The notes under the pieces: generated by a model
Databases searched by the model: none
Seen by the model: the letters and a program-made list of their open reading frames with translations, nothing else
Told to the model about the DNA's origin: nothing
Assembly: GCA_025057245.1 (NCBI GenBank)
Contig: JANWYC010000090.1
Span: 1 to 5,285, forward strand
Reading direction: 5' to 3'
Length of the DNA stretch: 5,285 nt
DNA from: Aquificaceae bacterium
Lineage (GTDB): Bacteria > Aquificota > Aquificia > Aquificales > Aquificaceae
Program-made: the position numbers and the translations under genes
Shown here: piece by piece, positions 1 through 5,285 of the stretch
How positions within the stretch are numbered: the stretch's first letter is position 1
Layout: every line of letters begins with the position of its first letter

Positions 1-290
1 ATGCTTTCTGGGACCTGATATTCAAGCACTTTTGAGTTTGTTTTTACGAAGAACCACGAGAGCCTTACAAGCCAAGGGTTAAGGGCTTATTAGACAATTA
101 AACATAAGCGTAGATGACTGAGAGTTTCCAACGGAAGACTTTTATGATTTGCTGTGTCTAATATCCAACTGTTTAATAAGTCTCTCCGCTCCAACTCGTA
201 AAGGTTTTGTGAACTCTTATAAAATTAGACTCAAATCCTGAAGTAGCCTAACATCAAGCCTTAGAGAGTGTTTTTGGATATAGCACTACA
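1..290. other. Intergenic region with no convincing gene
   Basis: I see no complete gene here: all six frames are interrupted by stops. The plus frame beginning at base 3 reads AFWDLIFKHF and stops at 33-35. Its codons (GAC, CTG, ATA, TTC, AAG) resemble those of the oxidoreductase genes, so it could be the last codons of a plus-strand gene converging on the operon. Another plus frame stays open from base 2 to 82 and cannot be excluded. The rest is AT-rich spacer with short inverted repeats: TATTAGACA at 88-96 against TGTCTAATA at 155-163, and AGTGTTT at 267-273 against AAACACT at 293-299. No GC-rich hairpin followed by a T run, which would mark a standard terminator, is visible on either strand. 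Confidence 0.6.
3..35 (+). CDS. Possible C-terminal end of a gene entering from the left
   Basis: Reading from base 3 gives AFWDLIFKHF followed by TGA at 33-35. The frame is open to the window edge and its codon choice fits that of the neighbouring oxidoreductase genes. If real, it is the 3' end of a plus-strand gene converging on the oxidoreductase operon, about 255 bases from the end of that operon. Ten codons are too few to identify a protein, and a second plus frame is also open over this stretch, so this is a weak call. Confidence 0.2.
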   Translation, partial: AFWDLIFKHF

Positions 291-2375
291 TCAAACACTT
301 TCCAGCCTTATTGGCAATCTGTTTACCTTGATGTTGTAGCCCCACAGAAGTGCGTTGGCTACCGCTGGTGCAGTGGGTGGCAGTCCGGGTTCTCCCACAC
401 CGCCCATGGGTCGTTTTGAAGTGAGTATGTGCACTTCTATTTGAGGTGTGTCTTCCATAGTTAGCAGAGGGTAAGTGTGAAAGTTGGTGTTTTCCACACC
501 GCCGTTTTTAAACTTAACCTCTTCCCTTAGTGCCATGCTTAAACCCATAAGGATAGCCCCTTCTACCTGAGAGACTATTAAGTCTGGATGGACTGCCATA
601 GGACCTACGTCTATAACCGCTACCACACGATGAACCTTTACCCGTCCGCTCTTCCTGTCGTAAGAAACCTCCGCTACTTGACATACATGACTGCCGAAGG
701 ATTGGTGGTATGCCAGACCCATGGCTTCGCCTCTTTGAGGCTTTCTACCCCAACCCGCCTTCTCCGCAGCGGTCTGAACCACCCTGTAGGCTACTGGGTT
801 ATCCTTTAAAAGTCTGAGCCTTAACTGCACTGGGTCCGTTTTTGTCTGATGTGCTACCCTGTCTATGAGTGTTTCTAAAATAAAGGCGTTGTGTGTAGAG
901 CCTACAGACCTCCAGAACCAAGCCTTTACGGGCAATTGCACATCCACCCTCTCCACATGCAGGTTAGGTATGGCATAGGGCATATTTTTTATACCTTCCA
1001 CCGATGCTCCGCCACCCATGAGGGGCTGAACCGCTATTTTAAAACTCAGAGAGTTTATGCTTCCGTCAGTGTTAGCCCCCACCTTTACCAAGGCAACGCT
1101 GTATGGTCTAAAGTAGCCAGACTTAATGTCATCCTCTCTCGTGTAGATGAGCTTTACTGGTCTGCGCACTCTTTTTGATATTTCGAGGGCTTCACCTACA
1201 AACTCAGCGTTAGCTTTTCTACCAAAGCCTCCACCCAAGTAGGTGGTTATTACCTTTATTTTACTCTCGTGCAGACCGCTAACCCTTTTGGCAGTTTCCA
1301 AAACCCATGTTTGAGACTGGGTAGGTGCGTAAACTATGCACTCATCCTTTTTTACCCACGCAAGGTAAGACATGGGTTCCATCGTAGCATGGTATAGGTA
1401 AGGTTGCGTGTAGGTCTCTTCTATTTTTACAGGGGATTTTTCGTAAGCCTTCTGTGGTGAACCTTCTAACTTTACTACGACACCGCTTTCTCTTAGCTGT
1501 TGACGAAAGTATCTTTCAAAGTCCTTGTCATCCCACCCTTTTACAGAGCTCTCGCTCCACTCCACTTTGAGCTTTTCCCTTGCCTTCTGACAAGCCCAGA
1601 AAGACTCCGCACAGACCACCACTCCGGTGGATATGGTAAAAACGTCAACTACCTCGGGCATTTTCTTAGCTTCGGTGGCATCTACTTTTAGAGCCTCCGC
1701 ACCAAAGTAAGGTGGTCTTTCTACCACCGCATAGAGCATGCCCTCTTCAAAGGTGTCTATGCCAAAGACCGCCACTCCATCCACCTTCTCCGGTGCGTCA
1801 AGCCTTGGTGGAGACTTTCCTATGTATATAAATTCCCTCTCTTCCTTTAGTCTCGGTTTTTCTGGTATGGTCTCCTTTACCGCAAGCTCCACGAAGTCTC
1901 CGTATGGGTATTTTCTGTCTCCGAAGACAATGTAGCCACCTTTAGCGGATAGCTTTTCCTTTGGCACGCCTAACTTCTTACTGGCAGAGGACAGAAGCAT
2001 CTCCCTCATACTGGCACCCGCAAGCCTCAGAGTCTGATACATGTTTTTAACGCTGGTGCTACCACCGGTAAGCTGTATACCCATCTTGGGGTCAACGTAA
2101 GCCCTTCCCGCAGGTGCGGGTTTTACCCTTATGTTATCCCAGGGAAAGTCTAACTCTTCCGCTATCAGTAAAGGAAGTCCGGTGTATACGCCCTGACCCA
2201 TCTCAGACTTGTTAACCAGTATGGTAAGGTAGTTATCCTTGGAAAGGTTTATCCACAGGTTAGGTGCGTAGCCTTTGGGAACTTCCTTAGCTTTTAGCAC
2301 TCTGTAGCCTTCTGGCATTAGCATCACTGAAAGGATAAATCCGCTCAGCTTTAGAAAGTCCCTCCGGTCTATCAT
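291..2375 (-). CDS. Xanthine dehydrogenase-family molybdopterin subunit (isoquinoline 1-oxidoreductase beta-like), Tat-exported
   Basis: This is the large catalytic subunit (694 aa) of a molybdenum hydroxylase of the IorB/aldehyde dehydrogenase type. Such enzymes hydroxylate N-heterocycles or oxidise aldehydes using water. The N-terminus DRRDFLKLSG followed by a hydrophobic stretch (residues 3-20) is a twin-arginine signal, as in IorB proteins, so export of the folded enzyme is expected; no clear AxA cleavage site is seen, so it may stay membrane-tethered. Family motifs seen in order are EMGQGVYTG (58-66), GGSTSVKN (104-111), the PRLDAPEKVDG entry to the a/b hammerhead region (190-200), GGGFGRK (381-387), WRSVG (488-492), an EG-rich cofactor loop near 605, and GVGEPG (659-664). 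Glu662 matches the conserved active-site glutamate. The ATG overlaps the stop of the Fe-S subunit gene (ATGA), and AAGGAG lies 8 bases upstream (2384-2389), so translation is coupled. Length is slightly below the usual 720-780 aa, with no obvious lost motif. The substrate cannot be told from sequence. Confidence 0.95.
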   Translation of the reverse strand: MIDRRDFLKLSGFILSVMLMPEGYRVLKAKEVPKGYAPNLWINLSKDNYLTILVNKSEMGQGVYTGLPLLIAEELDFPWDNIRVKPAPAGRAYVDPKMGIQLTGGSTSVKNMYQTLRLAGASMREMLLSSASKKLGVPKEKLSAKGGYIVFGDRKYPYGDFVELAVKETIPEKPRLKEEREFIYIGKSPPRLDAPEKVDGVAVFGIDTFEEGMLYAVVERPPYFGAEALKVDATEAKKMPEVVDVFTISTGVVVCAESFWACQKAREKLKVEWSESSVKGWDDKDFERYFRQQLRESGVVVKLEGSPQKAYEKSPVKIEETYTQPYLYHATMEPMSYLAWVKKDECIVYAPTQSQTWVLETAKRVSGLHESKIKVITTYLGGGFGRKANAEFVGEALEISKRVRRPVKLIYTREDDIKSGYFRPYSVALVKVGANTDGSINSLSFKIAVQPLMGGGASVEGIKNMPYAIPNLHVERVDVQLPVKAWFWRSVGSTHNAFILETLIDRVAHQTKTDPVQLRLRLLKDNPVAYRVVQTAAEKAGWGRKPQRGEAMGLAYHQSFGSHVCQVAEVSYDRKSGRVKVHRVVAVIDVGPMAVHPDLIVSQVEGAILMGLSMALREEVKFKNGGVENTNFHTYPLLTMEDTPQIEVHILTSKRPMGGVGEPGLPPTAPAVANALLWGYNIKVNRLPIRLESV

Positions 2376-2833
2376 GTCTTATTCTCCTTTAGTAAGGATT
2401 CTACCGCCTTTAGTATTCTTGGATAGGTGCCACATCTACAAAGGTGGGAAGACAGCCTCTGCACTATCTGCTGTCTGTTAGGTCTCGGATTTTCCAGCAT
2501 CATGGCGTAAACCTCCATTATCTGACCCGTCTGACAGTATCCACACTGAGGCACTTGGTGTTTTATCCAGGCCCTTTTCACAGGATGGTCTGATGGAATG
2601 CCCTCTATGGTAACTATCTCCTTTCCCACCGCATCCTTTACCTGAACTTGACAGGACCTTACCGCCTTACCGTCCATAAGCACCGTGCATGCACCACACA
2701 GCCCTATACCACAGCCAAACTTCGTCCCAGTGAGCCTAAGCCTCTCCCTTATAACCCACAGCAGGGGCTCGTCTTCGTAGGCTCTTACCTTGTATGCTCT
2801 ACGGTTTATCCTGAGAGAAAACTCCTTTACCAT
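2372..2833 (-). CDS. [2Fe-2S] subunit of xanthine dehydrogenase-family oxidoreductase (IorA-like)
   Basis: This 153-aa protein is the small electron-transfer subunit that pairs with the molybdopterin subunit encoded next. The N-terminal plant-ferredoxin-like domain carries Cys41, Cys46, Cys49 and Cys61 (CGIGLCGAC, then C). The C-terminal helical domain carries Cys97 and Cys100 (CGYC) plus Cys132 and Cys134 (CRC). All eight ligands for two [2Fe-2S] clusters are present, and length is normal for IorA/CoxS/AldA-type subunits. It has no signal peptide of its own; in this family it is thought to be carried out with the Tat-bearing partner. The stop overlaps the next start as ATGA. The ATG at 2833 has no strong Shine-Dalgarno sequence. 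It overlaps the TAA of the upstream tnpB frame (ATGGTAA), so translation may be partly coupled to that frame. No accessory genes (XdhC/CoxF-like chaperone, cytochrome c subunit) adjoin it in the window. Confidence 0.95.
   Translation of the reverse strand: MVKEFSLRINRRAYKVRAYEDEPLLWVIRERLRLTGTKFGCGIGLCGACTVLMDGKAVRSCQVQVKDAVGKEIVTIEGIPSDHPVKRAWIKHQVPQCGYCQTGQIMEVYAMMLENPRPNRQQIVQRLSSHLCRCGTYPRILKAVESLLKENKT
2384..2389 (-). promoter_or_regulatory. Ribosome binding site of the molybdopterin subunit gene
   Basis: AAGGAG on the minus strand lies inside the last codons of the Fe-S subunit gene, 8 bases before the ATG at 2375. It supports that start and indicates coupled but independent initiation of the large subunit. 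Confidence 0.75.
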
Positions 2834-4299
2834 GGAAACTTACCGTTCCATTTTTCCTGACCATACTTATCCAAGTTTGACCACCTGAGTAAGTTATCAA
2901 CCTTTAAAGCAGAAGTGTAAACCACGTGGAGATAAGCAATGAGCTTAGAAAGAGAAAAAACGCTAAGAAGAGCTCTCCAACCTGCCATTCCCCGACGGAA
3001 CGGAATTCTGCCAGGAGTAGCGGAGAACTTATAGCCCTCCGCTTTTGAATGACAGGCTGACAAGGCTTTTAAGGCGATGTTTACTGACGCTACGTAGTCT
3101 CTGTCATAAGTGCCGCAAGAACACTTAAGATACAGCCCTTCTTTTTTAACTTGACTACCGCACTTATGACAAAGAGAACTTGTCTTGTGCGGATTAACCT
3201 TTACGAGCTTTATTCCTTCCAAGCTTGCTTTGTATCTTAGCTTTTCTTCCACTCTTGAGTAAAACCACTGACTGAAGCGTCTTAGGGCTTTTGAACTCTT
3301 CCACTCTGGCACTTCCTTAAAGGACAGGTTCTCTATAGCTATGTGAGTGCATGCGTAAGCACGAGCGTGTTCTACTACGAGATTGGTAAAGGTTTCAAGG
3401 ATTTGTTTTCTCAGGCTTCTGACCTTACGCCATAGAAGTTTTTGTTCTTGGTATAGGTGTTTAAGTCTTGACTTTAGCTTCTCTTTTTCCTTTTGTAAGC
3501 TTGTAGAGTGCAAGCTATCTCCTATGCGGTCTATCTTCTTCTCAAGGTTGGATATGTTCACTTCCAACCTTTCAATCTTTCTCAGAAGTTCCGTTTTGAA
3601 AAACACTGGCTTTGAGTGTCCTTCTTGACTTGCTACTACTCCTACCGCAAGCCTTTTCTCTGACGGCGATAAATCAAGGGCTAAAATCCGAACGTGGTCT
3701 TCTTCTCTTTTTCTCTCTGGCACTTGAAAGGGAATGACGAGTCTATATACGCTATAGCCAGAAGAGAGTTCCACTCTTTTTATCAGTGGCGCTTGAACTT
3801 CACAGCCTTTTGAAAGCATTCTGGCAACTTTCTTAGGACACGGTTTTCTTACTCTTATCCACTTCCAACCTTCTGAAGTAGGAACTTTAAGTTCACATAA
3901 AGCAAACCACAAAGAACCTTTCCTTTCAAACCTTAGCTTCTTAAGTTGTCCTGAATGGACGCTATCGTCAGCGGAAGTTATCAAAACTTTGCCTGAGAAC
4001 GTGGGCTTGTTAGCTAAGAAAAAGTCAGGCTTATGTCCTTTTTTTAAAAGCTTCTGAACCTGCCTTTTGACGTTAAGAACAAAGCCTTGAGAGTAGCAGA
4101 GTTTTGTGGCTACTTCCCTTTCAGGCTTTTCAATCCTTGAAAGGTCTTGCGAGAAATATTCAAAAAGTCTTCTTCTGTCTATCTTAGACCTTACTATCTG
4201 CCCTGCCATTTCAAGGGCATTTCTGTAAAGCCTTGAAGGAACTCCGTCAGGTTTTTGGAATAACGCCTTTAAGAATACCACAGGCACTACCTTTCTCAC
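2827..4299 (-). CDS. tnpB: TnpB RNA-guided nuclease, main body (5' part separated by a frameshift)
   Basis: This frame encodes 490 aa covering most of a TnpB, the transposon-encoded RuvC-like nuclease ancestral to Cas12 that uses an omega RNA guide and helps retain the element. RuvC-I is ILALDLS with Asp209, RuvC-II is IAIENLSF with Glu323, and RuvC-III is DRDYVASVNI with Asp401. The zinc finger is CHKC (377-380) and CSC (393-395). The catalytic D-E-D set is thus intact. Residues 236-302 form a charged helical coiled-coil-like insert between RuvC-I and II. The annotated start is GTG directly after an in-frame TAA, with only a weak ribosome site. The real N-terminus lies in the overlapping frame at 4247-4435. 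About the last 50 residues (after RRGMAG at 435-440) have no TnpB character and probably come from flanking DNA beyond the right end. The frame stops inside the next gene's start codon region. Whether active protein is made depends on frameshifting or reinitiation. Confidence 0.85.
   Translation of the reverse strand: MRKVVPVVFLKALFQKPDGVPSRLYRNALEMAGQIVRSKIDRRRLFEYFSQDLSRIEKPEREVATKLCYSQGFVLNVKRQVQKLLKKGHKPDFFLANKPTFSGKVLITSADDSVHSGQLKKLRFERKGSLWFALCELKVPTSEGWKWIRVRKPCPKKVARMLSKGCEVQAPLIKRVELSSGYSVYRLVIPFQVPERKREEDHVRILALDLSPSEKRLAVGVVASQEGHSKPVFFKTELLRKIERLEVNISNLEKKIDRIGDSLHSTSLQKEKEKLKSRLKHLYQEQKLLWRKVRSLRKQILETFTNLVVEHARAYACTHIAIENLSFKEVPEWKSSKALRRFSQWFYSRVEEKLRYKASLEGIKLVKVNPHKTSSLCHKCGSQVKKEGLYLKCSCGTYDRDYVASVNIALKALSACHSKAEGYKFSATPGRIPFRRGMAGWRALLSVFSLSKLIAYLHVVYTSALKVDNLLRWSNLDKYGQEKWNGKFPW
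2893..2921 (-). promoter_or_regulatory. Candidate promoter for the oxidoreductase operon
   Basis: On the minus strand TTTACA (2921-2916) is followed after 17 bases by GATAAC (2898-2893). Matches to the sigma-70 consensus are 5/6 and 4/6 with ideal spacing. Initiation would fall near 2886, leaving a leader of about 50 bases before the Fe-S subunit ATG. It lies between the inferred right end of the insertion sequence and the operon, so it may be the original host promoter. The -10 is imperfect, and the stretch is also open in the tnpB frame, so this is tentative. Confidence 0.35.
2985..3110 (-). ncRNA. Candidate omega RNA scaffold / right-end structure of the IS607 element
   Basis: TnpB partners are normally encoded by the 3' end of tnpB and the adjoining right end, with the guide lying just outside the element. 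In that position the minus strand has a perfect 7-bp stem AGCGGAG/CTCCGCT with an 11-base loop (3019-3043). A second hairpin follows, ATTCC/GGAAT (2987-2991 with 3002-3006), ending in GGGGAATGG, which recalls the G-rich 3' hairpins of IS200/IS605-type omega RNAs. If the element ends near 2981, the guide would be read from about 2980 leftwards. The stems are seen; the RNA, its 5' limit and the guide are inferred from family knowledge. Confidence 0.35.
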
Positions 4300-4435
4300 T
4301 TAACCTATCCATAGCCTGAGAGTTCCACAAGCGGTCAAGGAAGGAATTAGTCAAATTTCTGAAAACGGAAAACAGCCTGTCAAGCGCAGGATACGTGTTC
4401 TGTGGCAAGGTCAGTTCGTAGCTAAGCGTTGGCAT
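4247..4435 (-). pseudogene. tnpB: TnpB N-terminal fragment, out of frame with the main body
   Basis: This 62-codon frame supplies the TnpB N-terminus: MPTLSYELTLPQNTY, then a helix with FRNLTNSFLDRLW, typical of IS607/IS605 TnpB. It starts at an ATG overlapping the end of tnpA by 14 bases, the usual IS607 arrangement. It ends at TGA (4249-4247), while homology continues in the +1 frame as DGVPSRLYRNALEMAG. An A5 run on the coding strand (T5 at 4252-4256) lies directly before the stop. Removing one A gives a smooth join VIPKPDGVPS and a reconstructed protein of about 535 codons including the presumed run-out. A one-base insertion in this homopolymer is the simplest explanation. A shift further upstream in the 53-base overlap, a sequencing error, or functional slippage are alternatives. 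Confidence 0.75.
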
Positions 4436-5024
4436 GCTTTAGCTCCTTAAGCGCCCTTTTGACTACGCTTGCTTGCATGCCGTGGAGTTTTCCCGCAAAA
4501 GAAGTTAAAATGCTTATAAGGTCTTCTACGAGCTCTTTCTCAGGCTCTTTAAATTCCTTGCCTTGAACGCTTACCACTTGAACGCCTAAAGCTTTGAAAA
4601 ATTCCACAAAGTAGTCGTAGCCAAATCTGGTAAGCCTGTCTGGATAGGTAATGTAAATCTTCCTTATCTTTCCAAGACTTGCCAGTTCTATGAGTTTCAA
4701 AAGCCCTTTTCTTCCTTCTTTAATGCCGCTTGCTACGTCCTTGACTTCGTAAATCTTTACGCCCTCTTCTTGAACTACGCTTTTTAAATACTCTATCTGT
4801 CTTTCAAGGTCTTCCAGTTGGTCTCTGGAAGATACGCGGGCATATACCGCAACCGCACTTTCCTTTTTCTGTCCTATTAGCTCCATAAGCGCCTGATAAG
4901 AGTATCTTCTATGCTTTCCTACTCGCACGGGCTTTAGTCTTCCTTCCCTGTCCCACCTTCTTAAGGTGCTTTGACTGACGCCCAACACTTTACTTGCTTC
5001 CCTGATGGTTAGCAATCTTTCCAT
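4422..5024 (-). CDS. tnpA: IS607-family transposase TnpA (serine recombinase)
   Basis: The 200-aa protein catalyses excision and integration of the element through a covalent serine-DNA intermediate. Residues 4-50 are a MerR-type helix-turn-helix (TIREASKVLGVSQSTLRRW, then a basic GKHRRYS wing). Residues 57-155 are the resolvase-like catalytic domain: YARVSS (61-66) with Ser65 as the probable nucleophile and Arg63 beside it, and YPDRLTRFGYDYF (127-139) with the conserved active-site arginines 130 and 133. The C-terminal helices (about 164-190, DLISILTSFAGKLHG) fit IS607 recombinases, and length is normal. I chose ATG at 5024 because MERLLTIREAS matches the usual family start; the frame could be extended by six codons to a TTG at 5042. 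Neither start has a clear ribosome site. No frameshift or missing motif is seen, so the gene is probably functional. It overlaps tnpB by 14 bases. Confidence 0.93.
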   Translation of the reverse strand: MERLLTIREASKVLGVSQSTLRRWDREGRLKPVRVGKHRRYSYQALMELIGQKKESAVAVYARVSSRDQLEDLERQIEYLKSVVQEEGVKIYEVKDVASGIKEGRKGLLKLIELASLGKIRKIYITYPDRLTRFGYDYFVEFFKALGVQVVSVQGKEFKEPEKELVEDLISILTSFAGKLHGMQASVVKRALKELKHANA

Positions 5025-5059
5025 AAGAATAAATTTAAGCAAGATTAGTAAAAAATCAA

Positions 5060-5075
5060 GTTAACTGCAGTTTAC
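5060..5075. repeat. 16-bp near-palindrome beside tnpA (possible left-end or operator site)
   Basis: GTTAACTGCAGTTTAC is self-complementary except for one mismatched pair, centred on CTGCAG. It lies about 35 bases upstream of the tnpA ATG, next to a CCC (GGG on the minus strand) that could be the insertion dinucleotide. It may be a binding site for the TnpA recombinase at the element's left end, or an operator. The symmetry is seen; the role is inferred. Confidence 0.4.
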
Positions 5076-5088
5076 CCTTCAAGTTTTT

Positions 5089-5117
5089 TTTACAGCACTG
5101 TCTCACGAAATTATAAT
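5089..5117 (+). promoter_or_regulatory. Upstream sigma-70-like promoter reading right
   Basis: TTTACA (5089-5094) and TATAAT (5112-5117) are separated by exactly 17 bases, a near-perfect housekeeping promoter. Initiation near 5124 would give a leader of about 145 bases before the ATG at 5268, containing the AAAATC/GATTTT hairpin. The T-rich stretch before the -35 may be the edge of the insertion sequence. The AATTATAATT core is itself palindromic, but no good -35 exists for the opposite direction. Confidence 0.5.
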
Positions 5118-5209
5118 TAGACTAAAGTGGATTAGCGGCAAAATCTTATGATTTTAATTATACATTTTTGAAAAATACACTATAAACATATGCTAAAACT
5201 TATATACTC

Positions 5210-5237
5210 TTGACACAAATCAAAAAATCTGTAAAAT
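5210..5237 (+). promoter_or_regulatory. Proximal sigma-70-like promoter for the rightward gene
   Basis: TTGACA (5210-5215), a perfect -35, is followed after 16 bases by TAAAAT (5232-5237, 5/6). Initiation near 5244 would leave a short leader of about 24 bases containing the ribosome binding site. Its closeness to the start codon makes it the most likely main promoter of the gene at 5268. Confidence 0.7.
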
Positions 5238-5255
5238 AAATCACAAACTTTTAAA

Positions 5256-5261
5256 AGGAGG
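5256..5261 (+). promoter_or_regulatory. Strong ribosome binding site of the rightward gene
   Basis: AGGAGG, within AAAGGAGGT (5254-5262), lies 6 bases before the ATG at 5268. It is the strongest Shine-Dalgarno sequence in the window and fixes the start of the partial gene. Confidence 0.85.
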
Positions 5262-5267
5262 TTAGGT

Positions 5268-5285
5268 ATGCTGTCAAAACAAAAG
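5268..5285 (+). CDS. Start of an unidentified gene, cut by the window edge
   Basis: An ATG with an ideal ribosome site and a consensus promoter begins a plus-strand gene reading MLSKQK before the window ends. Six codons do not allow any identification. The strong promoter and ribosome site suggest good expression. The gene is divergent from the insertion sequence and from the oxidoreductase operon. Confidence 0.8.

Larger units (their letters stand above)
2980..5077 (-). mobile_element. IS607-family insertion sequence (tnpA + frameshifted tnpB)
   Basis: The element is recognised from its gene pair: a small serine recombinase with an N-terminal MerR-like helix-turn-helix, overlapping a TnpB gene, both on the minus strand. 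That order and overlap are typical of IS607. IS607 elements have no terminal inverted repeats, make no target duplication and insert at GG dinucleotides, so the ends cannot be read directly. I place the left end near the GGG at 5075-5077, just outside a palindrome, and the right end near the GG at 2981-2982, just past a hairpin in the 3' part of tnpB. Both boundaries are inference and could be off by tens of bases. The recombinase gene looks intact, while tnpB is interrupted. Confidence 0.8.
5043..5267. other. AT-rich intergenic region between tnpA and the rightward gene
   Basis: No gene is seen here. The region holds the presumed left end of the insertion sequence, the 5060-5075 palindrome, two rightward sigma-70-like promoters and a small AT-rich hairpin (AAAATC-ttat-GATTTT, 5140-5155). 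Before the insertion it was probably the shared upstream region of the rightward gene and the leftward oxidoreductase operon. I found no equally good leftward promoter for tnpA. Confidence 0.6.

Noticed and set aside
2..82. Plus frame open from base 2 (26 codons) as the end of a gene
   Set aside because: It contains codons such as CGA that fit the neighbouring genes less well than the alternative frame ending at 35, and shows no motif.
267..299. Inverted repeat AGTGTTT/AAACACT at the end of the oxidoreductase operon as a terminator
   Set aside because: The stem is short and AT-rich, the loop is 19 bases, and no U run follows in either direction.
588..1178. Plus-strand open frames at 588-809 and 891-1178
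   Set aside because: They lie entirely antisense inside the molybdopterin subunit gene, have no ribosome site and no recognisable protein motif.
1500..1935. Plus-strand open frames at 1500-1691 and 1738-1935
   Set aside because: These are antisense shadows of conserved parts of the molybdopterin subunit, with no start signals.
2648..2860. Plus-strand open frame opposite the Fe-S subunit gene
   Set aside because: It mirrors the cysteine-rich coding region and has no domain character.
3383..3628. Plus-strand open frame opposite the TnpB coiled-coil region
   Set aside because: The Ser/Phe/Leu-rich translation is what the reverse of a Lys/Glu-rich coiled coil gives.
4247..4260. RF2-like programmed +1 frameshift at ACC TGA C in tnpB
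   Set aside because: The stop followed by C resembles the prfB site, but there is no Shine-Dalgarno sequence at the right distance, and ACC to CCT slippage pairs poorly. An indel in the A run is simpler.
1..5285. CRISPR array, tRNA or rRNA
   Set aside because: No regularly spaced repeats, no cloverleaf with the conserved T-loop, and no rRNA-like sequence were seen on either strand.

Overview
The window looks like a thermophilic bacterium of the Aquificota (Hydrogenobacter/Thermocrinis-like). This is inferred from the moderate GC with an AT-rich intergenic region, the frequent use of AGG/AGA, ATA and AAG codons, and the combination of Lys/Glu-rich proteins with an IS607-type element. The assignment is from sequence style only and is not proven.

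Layout, left to right. Bases 1-290 hold no convincing gene, only short inverted repeats and possibly the last codons of a plus-strand gene entering from the left. Bases 291-2833, minus strand, are a tightly coupled two-gene operon for a xanthine dehydrogenase-family (isoquinoline 1-oxidoreductase/aldehyde oxidase type) hydroxylase. The small subunit carries two [2Fe-2S] clusters (2372-2833). The large subunit carries the molybdopterin and an N-terminal twin-arginine signal (291-2375). The two genes overlap by ATGA, and a good Shine-Dalgarno sequence for the large subunit lies inside the small-subunit gene. The enzyme should work in the periplasm or at the outer face of the membrane, passing electrons from a hydroxylated substrate through the two iron-sulfur clusters.

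Bases from about 2980 to 5077, minus strand, are an IS607-family insertion sequence: tnpA, a MerR-type helix-turn-helix plus serine recombinase, followed with a 14-base overlap by tnpB, the RNA-guided RuvC-like nuclease. tnpB is broken by a +1 frameshift near its N-terminus. The RuvC D-E-D residues and the zinc finger survive in the long downstream frame. The tnpB frame apparently runs out of the element at its right end, crosses about 150 bases of flank and stops inside the start of the small-subunit gene (ATGGTAA). The element therefore seems to have landed directly upstream of the oxidoreductase operon, between it and a divergent gene.

Bases 5043-5267 are an AT-rich intergenic region with two good sigma-70-like promoters pointing right, a palindrome beside tnpA and a small hairpin. 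At 5268 a new plus-strand gene starts behind a strong ribosome binding site; only six codons are visible.
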